From Lycium barbarum (lineage: Eukaryota > Streptophyta > Magnoliopsida > Solanales > Solanaceae), in NCBI RefSeq assembly GCF_019175385.1, contig NC_083339.1, positions 110,221,601 through 110,285,600 of the forward strand: a stretch of 64,000 bases of DNA. Reading direction: 5' to 3'. Both the position numbers and the translations under genes were made by a program. Under the pieces are notes generated by a model. That model had not been told where the DNA came from. It ran no database searches and was given only the letters and a program-made list of their open reading frames with translations. Position 1 is the first letter of the stretch. Each line of letters starts with the position of its first letter. Of this stretch, positions 1 through 11,100 are shown one piece after another.

Positions 1-1902
1 CCCTTTCACTATTTTCGGTAAAACCCGACCGAAAATGATTCTTTGAAGAATTTTTAGAGTTTAGTTGCTTGAAGTGATGTTTCAATACTGGTGTAGAAAG
101 CTTGACTCTCGTACATGGTTTTTGACCGGTTGCCCAAGAAAAATTTTCACGTATGCTCTGCATGTTCTAAATCCGGCTTTTTGCTTCCGTCCTCGGTACC
201 TTTTAGCTTGTCTCCAAATGCTGAGTCCTGCGTGTTAGTTAATTGAAAATTTTATCATAACGTAATCATACCTGAGTGACATTTTGCCATTTTGCTGATG
301 TTGACTTGTCATCCTTCGACATCATGTCCGTCTTTTCGCAAATGCTTGTCTGTTTTTCTTTCTTTTCTCCTGTAAGTGTGTGCTTTTGTGTATTTTTCGA
401 AAAAATAAATTTTTGACTGCTTTAGATAATGATCACGACCCTTTGGCCGGCTCTTTTCTCGTCATTTTCAGATGTTTTCATTTCTCAATGATAACATCCG
501 TTGGGATCTGGGTCGGCCTATACCACACTCTTGCGAAACCTTCACACCCCAGTCCGATTTTTATTTTCATAAGCAGGATGCTATTAATGAAGACCATGTT
601 TTCAAGCGTGGGGTCATTTTTGTTTCTTATGACATCCGCTACCCCTGAAAATTTGGGATCACATCATTTTCACATACTACGGTGACTGTCGCAAATCTGG
701 TGTCGATTGCATCGTTATCCTCATACGAAGTTTGCGGTATACCAGTTCGGGACTACATCACTACCCAAAGCGCAATATCATATTCCTTTCATGATAACTA
801 CTAACTTATATGTCCAGAATTCCAATATTTAGTCAGAATATTCAAATTAAAGACTGCATACTCAAGTGCGGGGCTTTTCTCATAACAGCTGCTATCCCTG
901 AACCAGAATTACATTAACTTGAGATAAACTGCAGTAGTGACCACAAATATTGATGTAGGAATCACATTCGTATTTCAACGATTACGGACATCAATCTCGG
1001 AATTATGCTACTTATTTTTGGCTATATATATGGGAAATGACTCATCCCCTTCTGCACGTAGTTGTTTACTCCATAGCGTCATTTTGAGGAATGAAGCTTA
1101 CCTCGGTGGTAAGACTGATACTTTCCTTTTTTAACTCCAGGGAAGAATATCCGCCCGTCAACAGGGTTCATATCTTCCAAAAGGACTAGACTCTTTCTCA
1201 GTGAATACGACACTACAATGCCGACGTCAACTCTTTGTCTTCAAATCATAGATTGCCAAGATGAAAACTGTGACCACCCTTTAGGCCAGGATTAATCCAT
1301 CTTCTGATGACACTCTATGTCGACAATTTTTAATTTGATGTCAAAATTATGTCACCTAATTTTAGGTTAGAACTGTGCTTACCGAATTTAATACATCTAA
1401 TCAGTCAATGTATCAGGGCAAGCCATGCGACGTCTAGGCCGGGGTCTCAATACATTGATACAATACTGGTTAGTGGAGACCAGACTTCGGTAAATCGTGA
1501 TTATATCTTTCGATAGTCTTAAAATTTACTTTTATAAAAATCTTTATGCTCTGCAAAATGAACAAACTCGTCAGTGTAAAACAACTTTACTTAAGGAGAA
1601 TTTCGTTACCCTTTTTTGCCATTTCTTCTTCGTTTTGCTTTGTCATTGTTATCCCTGTTTAAAACATTTCTAGCAAACAAGTCAGTGTAAATATCCTAGC
1701 TTGTTTGTTCCTGCATCCATAGAAAAATTCGTGAGTTTCCTATATGGTCGACCGCTCTTCCTACATGAGGATTTCTACCATTCACACTTTGGCAGGAAAG
1801 AATGCTCGTTTTCCTTGAAGATCTTTTGTTTTCGCAAAGAGGAAATTCTTTGGGCGATGATTTTTGAAAACATATATATTTGTAGAAATAAATCTGTAGT
1901 AG

Positions 1903-1906
<4 letters not shown>

Positions 1907-1967
<61 letters not shown>
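1907..1967. repeat. (TA)n microsatellite
   Basis: About 30 uninterrupted TA units immediately precede a 119-bp tandem duplication. The second unit of the duplication also begins with a short TA tract, so the microsatellite may have grown from that tract. Confidence 0.95.
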
Positions 1968-1969
<2 letters not shown>

Positions 1970-2190
1970 AAAATGATATATTTTATATGCAGCCTTTTAA
2001 TGTCATGACATTGGTTACTCGAACAAAGTCCTCTATCACTTCTTCTTCGTCTTGATCTTGTCTTGTACTAAAAGTTATATATATATTGAAAATGATATAT
2101 TTTATATGCAGCCTTTTAATGTCATGACATTGGTTACTCGAACAAAGTCCTCTATCACTTCTTCTTCGTCTTGTACTAAAAATTTTCGAA
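1957..2190. repeat. 119-bp tandem duplication
   Basis: A unit starting at a TATATATT-GAAAATGATATATT tract and ending near TTCTTCGTCTTG is present twice with a period of 119 bp (TGAAAATG at 1968 and 2087). The copies are almost identical, but the first has an extra TCTTGATCTTG-like stretch. Near-identity indicates a recent duplication relative to the age of the host element. Confidence 0.9.
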
Positions 2191-2529
2191 TCCCTTTCGA
2201 AATTTTTTCCCCAGTTTATATACATCTTTGTATAAAAATGGATTTCACCATATCGAAGGAATTTTTGAGATCTTCTTAAAAAATTCTGCACCGGTGTAAG
2301 GGTGCACTAGTTGATTCTGGATCTATTTGCATTGAAGGAATTTTTGAGATCCTTCTCAAAAATTCTGCCCAGTGTAGAAGTGTTAATCAGTTCGTTCCTT
2401 TGCACTGGTATATCAAAAAAAAAAATTGAGGTCCTATAAAAAATTCTCCCCCAGTTTCCATATGGGATTGTCTTCGTTTTTCTTTTGCCAAAGCATCTCT
2501 AAGGTTTCTTAGGGGTTATTGGGAATTTT

Positions 2530-2790
2530 GTTTGGAACGACCGAGCTCGGAGGAACGCCTACGTATCCCGTTTCGGGAATCATGTCGAAACGTAGTTCAG
2601 GGTAAATATATTGAATTTTTTTGGTGAGACCGAACTCATAAGAGAGCTTACGTATCTCAGATGGGAATCAGGTTATAACATAGTTCAGAATACATGATTT
2701 TGGAATTTTGGGTTAAAGCGACCGAGCTTGGAAAAGCACCTATGTATTCCCTTATAAGTATGGGGAATCGGGTCCTTATGTAGTTCGTAC
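2530..2790 (+). repeat. Three copies of a CGACCGAGCT..CCTACGTATC..GTAGTTC motif
   Basis: Three segments of about 80-90 bp share an order of words: a CGACCGAGCTCGG-like start, then a CCTACGTATC-like word, GGGAATC, and a GTAGTTC ending. Similar words recur between gag and ORF1 at 25650-25810 and in the second Ogre-type LTR near 41690. They flank the coding part of the element on both sides, so they belong to the element. Their function is unknown. Confidence 0.6.
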
Positions 2791-2902
2791 ATAAGATTTG
2801 GTTTTTGGTGTTCTACTTAAAAAAATTCAACATTACAAGGAATGGAAATGCGATTAAAAGAAAATAAAACTAAAGCTACGAATCTCTGAAGTTGTTTTCT
2901 TC

Positions 2903-4467
2903 TTACACATAGTATCTTTTGATGGCGTCTGAATTTATTGCTCTTGGCCACTCTTGACCATCCATTTCAGCGAGGACAACTGCTCCTCCTAATAATACTT
3001 TCCGTACCATATAGGGCCCTTGCCAGTTTGGCGCGAACTTCCCTTTGTATTCTTCATGATTTGGGAATATCCGTTTGAGCACCAATTGCCATACTTGGAA
3101 AAGTCCAGTCCTCACATGTTTGTTTAAAGCTCGCGGCATTCTTTGTTGGTGTAGCTGACCGTGGCAAATGGCAATCATCCTCTTTTCATCTATCAAAGCT
3201 AGTTGTTCATAACTCTTGCGGATCCATTCCGTATCGTTCAATTATGCTTCTTGTGTGATTAAATAGAAGGGATTTGTACCTCGGCTGGTATCACCGCCTC
3301 AGTGCCATAGACCAACAGGTATGGAGTGTCTCTGGTTGAAGTTCTGGTGGTTGTGCGATATGCTAGTAATGCATATGACAGTTGTTCATGTCAGTCTTTG
3401 TAGTTATCAATCATCTTTCTGAGGATCTTCTTGATGTTTTTGTTGGCAGCTTCCACAGCTCCATTCATTTGTGGCTGGTATGCGTTTGAATTTCGGTGAG
3501 TGATTTGGAATTGCGTACACATTTGTTTCATCAAGTGGCTGTTCAAATTAGCCCCATTGTCTGTTATGATCGATTCTGGGATGCTAAATCGGCATATGAT
3601 GTTGTTGCGCACAAAATCCGTTACTACCTTCTTTGTTACTGACGCATAAGATGTCGCTTCCACCCACTTGGTGAAGTAGTCTATGGCAACAAAAATAAAA
3701 CGGTGCTTGTTTGACGCGGCTAGCTCAATTGGTCCCATGACATCTATGCCCCAAGCGACGAATGGCCAAGTCGACGTTATAGCATTCAGTTCTGTTGGAG
3801 GGACCTTTATCAAGTCTCCATGAATTTGACACTTGTGGCATTTCTGGACAAATTTGCTACAATCGTTCTCCATGGTCATCCAGTAATAACTTGTTCTTAA
3901 GATTTTCTTTGCTAGCACAAACCCATTCATGTGAGGCTCGCAGTTTCCAGCATGCACTTTTTCGATCAATCTTGTGGCTTTGGCAGAGTCAACAAATCTG
4001 AGCAAACCCAAATCTGGGGTCCTTTTATACAGAACATTCTTATTGAGGAAGAAACCATTTGCCATCTTCCTGATAGTCTTCTTCTGATTGATGGTGATTC
4101 CTTTAGGATATTCTCCTTTCTCCAAGTACACTTTAATATCAACGTACCAGGGTTTTCCATCAGTCTCTGCTTCTACAAAAGCACAATGAGCTGGTTGATC
4201 TCTGATTTCGACTTTGACAGGATCAATGTATTTACTGTCAGGATGCTGAATCATGGATGCTATTGCCACCAATTCATCAGCAAACTCATTCTGGGTTCTT
4301 GGTATACGTTTGAACTTGATTTCTTAGAACTGATTTTCCAGTCTTTGCACAAGTCAAACTTACGGTATGATCTTCTCGTTTTTGGTGGCCCATTCTCCTC
4401 GAACCTGATGAAACAACAAATCCGAGTCGCCAATTACCTGAAGGTTTCACACATCCATGTCAAGGGC
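2903..4467 (-). pseudogene. Ogre aRNase H C-terminal half and integrase (broken)
   Basis: Reading from 4467 leftwards, the first residues complete an archaeal-type RNase H (GDSDLLFHQVRGEW), interrupted upstream by the solo LTR at 4468-7677. Integrase follows. Its zinc-binding part has two histidines and CHKC (HAGNCEPH...CHKCQIHGD). The catalytic core has Asp in GIDVMGP, Asp in ITDNGANL and Glu in GAVEAANKN, so the DDE triad is intact. The C-terminal part carries QLVLKRIFPNHEEYKGKF and GKFAPNWQGPY and ends in KRYYV plus stop at 2903. The frame changes and meets stops between about 3241 and 3391, with VYGTEAV readable in another frame. Integrase would insert the cDNA; this copy cannot make an uninterrupted protein. 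Confidence 0.88.
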
Positions 4468-4897
4468 TGTCACGACCCTAATTACCGATCATACGGGCAC
4501 CTACCTTATTATCACTAGTAAGCGAACCCTTATCCGTTAACCCATTAATCATTAGCAAATTTTAACTTCTTTAATCATTTATACTTAAACAATCAATGAT
4601 CATGTGAATGAATAAATAAATAAATAATTCATAATTAATAGATAATATAAGTGTGGAAGTCTAACTATTACACCTCCCAAAATCTGAAAGTTGTCGTACA
4701 AGGACTCTAACTAACAATGTCTAAAGCTTGAAGTATATCTCAACTATAATAACAAATGATGTTTGGAATAAAAATAGACATCTGGAAAAAGATCTCTTCA
4801 GGTGGCATGGCATGGACAGAAGCTCACCCTCGGATCTGATCGAGCAAACCAGCTTCAAGCTAGAGATGTAATCTGGATGAAATCTCTGGAACACAAT

Positions 4898-7044
4898 CTG
4901 CACTAAAAAAAGGTGCAGTAAAGTAGTATCAGTACAAATACTATATACCGGTAAGCATCATAGGCCGACTGAGATATCTCACGCATAGAAGTATAAAATC
5001 AACAAGATAGACAGATAGGCACTTAATACTCAAATCCAAGTCACAGAATATCCCATAACAGAGTCACAACCTAAGATGAAGCTTCTAACCCTCAAGTTTG
5101 TTAAGTTTCAATAATCTCACCTGATAATCACAAGCCCAAGTTCCTTCCCTAGGTAGGGTTACTAATCCACAAATTTACTCAGTCAATGGTCATCATTATA
5201 TTACAATAGGCATTTAACATCCATACCAAAATCAGAAACAAACGAGCATATAGTAATGCAGAATAAAATGTGATGATGTGCAATGCAAAATATGATGATA
5301 TGCAATGCAATGTAATACAATTCACTGGCCAAATACACACTGTACACACATGTTACTGATGTCATAGCTCAGTAGTCATGACCTGCAGGGGACCCATGGT
5401 GTCCATGTACCACTCGTTCCGGAACACTCCTCGAACCCGAGCAATAAATCCTCCGCTCCGGAAAGAACCTCGGACGGAGATCTACATCATATACCACTCG
5501 TTCCGGAAAACTCCTCTGACCCGAGTCACATATTGCCCTCCGCCTGAAATTTACCTCGGACTCGAGCTTACACACCCTCCGTTCCGGAAAGAGCCTCGGA
5601 CCCGGAGCCACTCGATTATACAAGAAACACTGTTACACCCTCTTAATGATTGATTATCAAGTAGTATATTATTTTCATCAAGAAGATCATATTAGCTTCT
5701 TCACAATTTCACATCACAATGTACTTCAGTTCATTAGTATGTACGGACTTTGAACAATTAGCAATATCAATGTTAAACACAAGGCATCATGCCACAAGCC
5801 GTTCATGAATCATTTTCGAACCATTTCCATCATGTATGGGTGTATAAATACATAAATGAGTGTAAGCATAGTAAGGCAACCCAATAAAGCAACAGTGAAG
5901 GTGTAAGTCACAAGGGCACAAGTCATATTAAGACTTAGATCAACTCAGCCATGAAATGAATCATACAAATTGTCTCAACCAACATAATAGTCTATGTCCC
6001 TTTTTACTTACACATGTATCAAGTACGCCGCACCACTAAGTCTTGTATCACCAAGAAGCTCCACTTTTCTATAAATTATCGTAAACGGTAAATCATACAT
6101 CAAGTTTTCATTTATGTACTGTCATAAGTTTATATCACAATTCAAGCCTAAACTCATTATCCTTCCTTTCACTGATAATATATGTCACAATAAGATAGAA
6201 GTTAGTACAACCCGTAGCACCACACAACAATTTAAGTAATAAGTCCAATCACAAGAACAAGGCAACAAGCCTCCATCAAACAAACTAATAGGAATCCATC
6301 CCGAATCGCCATAGTATGAATACAACTACACCTTATATTTCAGTACATAAAGTAATGGCAACAAGCCCACAAAATCATAAGTCATACCAACCTAGCTAAT
6401 ATCCAACCACAACACCATGTCCGAAGACCTAATCATGCTTTCTCCCGTCAACTCTACACATTACATATGTTTCGCTAATCAAAGTCTAACTCAGGTAAGC
6501 CATAACCTACCTCGAATGCAGAGCAAGAGCCACGAACTACTCCGCACGAGCCTTCTGTTTCCGAAGCGCCTCATAACAGTCAAAGTCTAACAATATGATG
6601 CGGAGTAAGCAACAAACCATGTATTTAAACAAGAACAATAATTTGGGGAAGAAGACCCACTTACTTCTACCCTTTTCAATTGGTGAGACGATCCATTAAT
6701 GGTGAATTTATCATAACTTCTATCTCTACAATCATTAACCTTCAATTCATGAGTTTCTAATCAATTTTACCATTCAAACAGATTTTAGGACAAAGCTTCC
6801 ATTTTTATTAGAACACTAAGTCTCAATTCACTTAGTATATGGTTCTAAGGACTCAATTCATGATTAGAAGGAGTTAATCCAATCCATTAGAGGATAAATA
6901 AGTGATAACTACCATAACCCATCAAGTTTAGAAGGTTTATAAATTTCTGGGGTTTCTATTATAATTCCACCATTAAAGACCCACAAAGAGAATGACAATC
7001 ATGAAGGAGAAACAGAATGATAGAAAGGGATAGATGAGACTTAC
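4898..7044 (-). other. Candidate leader intron in solo LTR C
   Basis: The donor on the minus strand is GAGAG|GTAAGTCTC at 7044, a consensus plant 5' splice site. About 2.1 kb downstream comes GTACTGATAC (branch A at 4929), then a T-rich tract and TGCAG ending at 4898, 31 nt after the branch A. The same arrangement occurs in other LTRs in this window. Splicing itself is an inference. Confidence 0.5.
5395..5620. repeat. Minisatellite with CTCCGTTCCGGAAAGA motif
   Basis: Alternating related words (CACTCGTTCCGGAA, CTCCGCTCCGGAAAGA, CCTCGGACCCGAG) recur several times within about 220 bp, giving a degenerate tandem array. It lies inside the candidate intron of solo LTR C. Confidence 0.7.
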
Positions 7045-7169
7045 CTCTCAAGAGTTTCTTGCCTTAGCTTGGAATTTCGCCCTAGGTGCTTGTTGGGAAC
7101 TGTGTTGGTGTTTTATGAATTAAGAATTGAAGACTAAGTGTTGTAAAACCGGGCTACTGTAGTTCGTCG

Positions 7170-7305
7170 ACCGCTACAGTGGCCGTATCACCGCTATAGC
7201 AGTCCATCCACCGCTATGGCGGTATCGCCGTAGTGGCCAACCGCTGCAGCGGTCCACCCACCGCTATAGCGGTACCTCCGCAGCGGTACTCCCACCGCCA
7301 CAGCG
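7170..7305. repeat. Cluster of CCGCT..AGCGG palindromes
   Basis: Several imperfect palindromes of the form ACCGCTNNAGCGGT are packed into about 135 bp (for example CCGCTATAGCGG and CCGCTGCAGCGG). They sit upstream of the candidate donor in the transcription sense of the LTR, hence in or near the promoter part. Related clusters occur in at least four other LTRs in the window. Confidence 0.85.
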
Positions 7306-7352
7306 GTCCCATTTGGGCAGTGAGCTTAACTTTTTGTCCAGTTTTTCCCCCT

Positions 7353-7474
7353 ATCACCCAACATTTCATCCGAGGCCTCAAAAACACAAAAAAACATGCA
7401 CATATACATAAGACGTCATATCACCCAACATTTCATCCGAGGCCTCAAAAACACAAAAAAACATGCACATATAC
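7353..7474. repeat. 67-bp tandem duplication in solo LTR C
   Basis: The segment beginning ATCACCCAACATTTCATCCG at 7353 is repeated at 7420 and runs to CATATAC at 7474 in almost identical form. The related LTR at the right edge of the window has a single copy (about 63796 onwards), so the duplication is specific to this copy. Confidence 0.9.
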
Positions 7475-7622
7475 GGAATTCCCAACGGAGCTAATTCTCT
7501 ACGTTACCCCCCGACGGACTCGATAAAATCAAACAACAACCACAAACAAGTCAAGTTTTAGCTCTTAGGCTTACACAGTCGAGTTTCTGTTAGCTCGTTC
7601 TACCCTTGGAAAGGTTCTATTT

Positions 7623-7637
7623 GGGGGGGGGGGGGGG
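7623..7637 (+). repeat. G15 homopolymer
   Basis: Fifteen consecutive G residues lie near the outer end of solo LTR C. Its true length may be uncertain in the assembly. Confidence 0.9.
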
Positions 7638-7677
7638 TGATCCTACATTTCCCATAACGACCAGAAGGGTCGTTACA

Positions 7678-8340
7678 AAAGCTAAACTAAGACCTATGAT
7701 GCAAGGTTCGTATTCATCCATGCTGTTGGTGCAATTGAAGTTCAATTTGGCGGCCACTAGATAATATTGGCATGAGTCTGAAACCAAAAAAACTTTGATT
7801 CCAGATCCTTTAAAGTTTACCTCTCCATCAAAGTATACTTTCCAGCCTAAGTCATCTTCATTTTCTTTACCCTCAATTTTCATCACTTCTTCATCCGGGA
7901 AGTAAGTCCACAAAGGTACGGGGTTGTCATCCACTGGTCTTCCTGCTGGTAAATCTGCCAATACTTGCCCCTTAACTGCTTTCTGTACGACGTATTGGAT
8001 GTCGAACTCACTCAATAGCATTTTCCATTTAGCTAGCTTCCCTATTGGCATAGGTTGGCGAAAGATGTCCCTTAGGGGGTCCATTCTTGAGATCAAATGA
8101 GTCGTGTATGCAGCCATATAATGTCTTAATTTATGAGACACCCAGGTTAGAGCGCAACATGTCTTTTCCACCAAGGAATATCTGGATTCACAGGGTGTGA
8201 ACTTCTTACTGATGTAATAAATGGCTCTCTCTTTCTTGCATGTTTCATCATTTTGTGCCAACATACACCCAAAAGCATTCTCTGATGTTGACATGTACAA
8301 CAGTAAAGGGCTTCCTAGCCTTAGTGGGACCAAAACTGGG
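7678..8340 (-). pseudogene. Ogre gRNase H and N-terminal part of aRNase H
   Basis: The Ty3-type RNase H is readable: LLLYMSTSENAFGCMLAQ, AIYYISKKFTPCESRYS and HKLRHYMAAYTTHLISRMDP, then the tether MLLSEFDIQYVVQKAVKGQ. A second RNase H starts at WKVYFDGEVNFKGSG, with its first Asp in YFDG and Glu in SMDEYEPC. It is cut after IIGLSLA by solo LTR C and resumes at 4467 with the last catalytic Asp (GDSDL). Dual RNase H is an established Tat-lineage trait. The frame shifts from the RT segment at about 8330, so the region is not continuous with RT. Confidence 0.87.
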
Positions 8341-9547
8341 TGGATTCGACAAGTATCTTTTGATTGTGTCGAAAGCTTTCTGAAAATCTTCTGTCCATTT
8401 GGTTAGAGAATCTTTCTTGAGGAGATTGAGAATCGATTCTACAATTACTGTGGACTGGGAAATGAAGCATCCAATATAGTTCAACCTTCCCAGGAAACTC
8501 ATAACCTCTTTCTTTGTTGTTGGCGGTGGAAGTTCTTGAATTGCTTTAATCTTTGTGGGATCCAACTCAATACCCCCAACAACTGACTATGAATCCTAAC
8601 AACTTCCCAGCGGGCACTCCAAATGCGCATTTTGCAGGATTCAACTTCAAATCATACTCGCGGAGTCTGTCGAATAATTTTCTCAAATGTTCAAGGTGAT
8701 CTTCACCCACTCGGGACTTAACGACGACGTCGTCCACATATACCTCAATCTCTCTATGCATCATATCATGAAAGATGGTGATCATCGCCCTCATGTAAGT
8801 AGCGTCGACATTCTTGAGCCCTACCCGGTAATGGTATACCCCCCATGGTGTGATGAATATCATTTTCTGAGCATCTTGCTCATCCATCAGTATTTGATGA
8901 TAGCCCGCATAACAATCCACAAAGGATTTCACCTCATGCTTAGCACAATTGTCAATCAGTATGTGAATGTTAGGGAGTGAGAAATTATCCTTTGGGCTAG
9001 CGTGGTTAGATCACGATAGTCCATACAGATCCTTACTTTCCCATCCTTCTTTGGTACCGAGACTATGTTCGCTAACCATGTCGGGTATGGTGTCACTTCC
9101 ACCACCCCTGACTGAATCTGTTTTTCTATTTCTTCTTTAATTTGGATGCTGACATCAGACTTAGGCTGCTTGATTTTCTGTTTCACCGGGGTGAATCCTT
9201 CTAAGATTGGCAATCTATGAGCAACAATATCGGCACTCAAACCCGGTATATCAGCATATGACCAAGCGAAAACATGTCCATACTCTTTCAACAGACTCCG
9301 ATACCCTTCTTTCTCAATCTCTATCAGATGTACATTTATTCTTGTTTCCGAAACCAACTCCACATTTCCTAGATTAGCTGCCTCTGTTTCCACTAGGTTT
9401 GGTGTCAGTCTATTTTCGTATTCCTCTTCGACGTCTATCAATCCTTCTGATTCAGTTATCTCTTCTCCTTGATCGTTGTTTTGTTCGTCGTCGTTTTTAC
9501 TTGTTTTGTAACATGTCATGACATTATTTGTGGCTTCTATATTATTA
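8341..9547 (-). pseudogene. Ogre reverse transcriptase (broken)
   Basis: From the right: an acidic leader (SEGLIDVEEEYENRLTP), the pre-RT block LLKEYGHVFAWSYADIPGL, then RT motifs VVEVTPYPTWLANIV and VPKKDGKVRICMDYRDL. The frame is lost near 8950. It resumes as FVDCYAGYHQILM, FITPWGVYHYRVGLKN and the catalytic YVDDVVVKS at about 8735, then LRKLFDRLREYDLKLNPAKC. A stop at 8567 precedes LDPTKIKAIQELPPP (readable from 8565) and SFLGRLNYIGCF. Between YRV and GLKN the usual Met-Pro-Phe triplet of this family is missing, a small deletion in the active-site neighbourhood. RT would copy the element RNA into cDNA; this copy is inactive. Confidence 0.88.
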
Positions 9548-9817
9548 CTGTAAATCAAAATAACAAGGTTATCAATCATGTAAAAGAAATTTTAATTACG
9601 TATTTAATTATCTATATATATACATATTTATATAGGTAAAGTAAAGCGATTTTGTCTTATTGTAAACTTTGAGGCGTTTCCATTGAAATTTTAAAAGAGT
9701 GATACAAACTGTGATCCTGACTCGGAATGGAATGTCGAGCCATTTCCATTATTAAAAAACACGTAATAAGGAAATGTAAAATCATGAAAAGGCAATAAGC
9801 CGGGCCTCAAAGCTAAC
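9548..9817 (-). other. Candidate Ogre intron between G-patch/protease exon and RT
   Basis: On the minus strand a strong acceptor, TTATTTTGATTTACAG, ends at 9548, directly before the RT exon that starts Ser-Asn-Asn-Ile-Glu-Ala. Recognisable protein upstream fades near 9817, where a weak donor GAAA|GTTAGC occurs. Ogre elements are known to carry a spliced intron between the protease and RT reading frames, and this gap sits at that place with a plausible size (270 nt). The acceptor is convincing; the donor is tentative. Confidence 0.5.
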
Positions 9818-10353
9818 TTTCGTTATTTTTCTGAAAGTGAGAATTCTTTCTACTGGAAGGGGGTAGAAGTCCATCCACTTGACATTTATCCTGGCTTAGC
9901 ATGATTGAATCTCTAGTGCTTCAAAGCATTCTTCAATGATGGTTGCGCACTCCTCTTCCTAAAACAATGTCCTTAAACCATCTTCTGAATCCTTGCTGTT
10001 GCGACTCAATGGGCATGATGTGAAGGACTGGTATAGATGAGGAATTGGCTTTCTCATTTTAACAGGACCTCTTGGTCCATGTTTTGCTTCTTCTTCTTCT
10101 GCCTCACATGGCTCGTATCCAAATTCTAATCGATATTTCCCATTTTTTATATTCACTGGTTCTTTGATTCCTTGTAAGTTCCTTCCCAGACCTTTTTCGA
10201 GCTCAAACCCACTTCTTATCATAGCCGTAGCAACCATTTTGTAGACCGGTGGCATAGGGATATCTTCATCATCTCCCCTGCGATCTATCATGGATAATTC
10301 GACGGTGTGAAAATCAGTACCAACTAGTGACTTCTCTATGATTGGTACTGACT
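9818..10353 (-). pseudogene. Ogre post-protease region with G-patch motif
   Basis: The reading crosses solo LTR B (PD|KSVPIIEKSLVGTDFH), then a spacer, then a G-patch-like segment: MVATAMIRSGFELEKGLGRN with KYRLEFGYEP further on. G-patch domains bind nucleic acid and are a known feature of Tat/Ogre polyproteins after the protease. An in-frame stop follows LRTLF at 9959, although related protein (ECATIIEECFEALEIQSC) continues to about 9818. Function in retrotransposition is not established. Confidence 0.82.
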
Positions 10354-10999
10354 TGTAACACCCCGTATCTTGGAACTAAGTTTAGACTCATATCATTAGA
10401 GTTTTAGTGGAAAAACTGAAGGTTTGAACGTTTTGCGAAAATGGTTGATAGGCCTACTTCGGGCAGCCATAAATCCTTGATTAGTTGGGAATTTGGGAAA
10501 GCACCCTTAATGAAAGTTGTAGTATGTAGAAATAGCTCTCTAACGATATAAGGACCAAGACAATCAGAGATAGGAGCAAGGAGATATGATCGTCTCAATA
10601 TGGCTAATAGTAAGACACTTAAAATTCTATAGAATTGGCTAAGTTTTTGATACGTCTGTCTTCCAGTCCAATTTTGTGAAAATCCATTGGGAATTGGAGG
10701 AAACTTAAAACATGAAAGTTGTAGCCCTTTGAAATATATTTCCAACGGTATATTGTGGATTCCAAACAGAGCTGTTTACAAGAAGTTATGTCCATTTTAC
10801 CGAACACTGTGCAGAACCGACACACGTCGCTTTTCAGGCTTGTGGGGGCGCGTGCGATGGCCCCGCGTCGCGGGCTGATCTCACAAAAACACCCTCTCTG
10901 AATATCGACCTGCAGAGGGTCGCGCGATGCACGTATGTCGCGGACCCAACGCATAAAAGGGTCGGTTATAGGGTCAAAAGTCGGGTTTACGCGTTTTAG

Positions 11000-11011
11000 G
11001 TTATATTTAAG
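11000..11011 (+). promoter_or_regulatory. TATA-box candidate in solo LTR B
   Basis: GTTATATTTAAG lies about 90 bp upstream of the candidate splice donor at 11101 and downstream of a GC-richer stretch. Transcription would start some 30 bp further on, near 11035-11045. This is inferred from sequence only. Confidence 0.45.
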
Positions 11012-11100
11012 ATTTGGGGTTTATTTTCCCAACACCCCATTCACGAAAAATCACTCTAAGTTCATAGAGAACAAGTCCCAAACCTCAAGAAACTTCCAAG

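Larger units (their letters stand above)
1..2890 (-). other. 3' non-coding tail of the Ogre element
   Basis: No convincing protein is seen on either strand between the end of integrase and the window edge. The stretch contains a TA microsatellite, a 119-bp tandem duplication and three degenerate copies of a CCTACGTATC motif. Long repeat-bearing 3' untranslated tails are usual in Ogre-like elements. The start of the 29364-35993 LTR is not found here, so the 3' LTR should lie beyond position 1. Assignment to the element is by adjacency only. Confidence 0.55.
4468..7677 (-). mobile_element. Solo LTR C (Ty3/gypsy type) inside Ogre RNase H
   Basis: On the minus strand the LTR starts TGTAACGACCC and ends GGGTCGTGACA (plus strand TGTCACGACCC...GGGTCGTTACA). 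It has no coding capacity. Flanking 5-mers are AGGGC (4463-4467) and AAAGC (7678-7682), a decayed 5-bp target duplication with 3 of 5 matches. The aRNase H reading of the host element resumes on the far side, which confirms the boundaries. It contains CCGCT..AGCGG palindromes, a 67-bp tandem duplication, a TTCCGGAA minisatellite and a candidate leader intron. Its ends resemble those of LTRs 12880-16196, 37802-40502 and the chromovirus at 46983-60755. Confidence 0.88.

Noticed and set aside
1701..1970. 89-residue plus-strand frame ending in Ile-Tyr repeats
   Set aside because: The tail is a translation of the TA microsatellite and the rest resembles no family.
1983..2291. Overlapping frames on both strands
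   Set aside because: They arise from the 119-bp tandem duplication and have no family resemblance.
5369..5653. Opposed frames of 84 and 91 residues with repeated Arg-Pro-Phe-Pro-Glu words
   Set aside because: Translations of a minisatellite inside solo LTR C.
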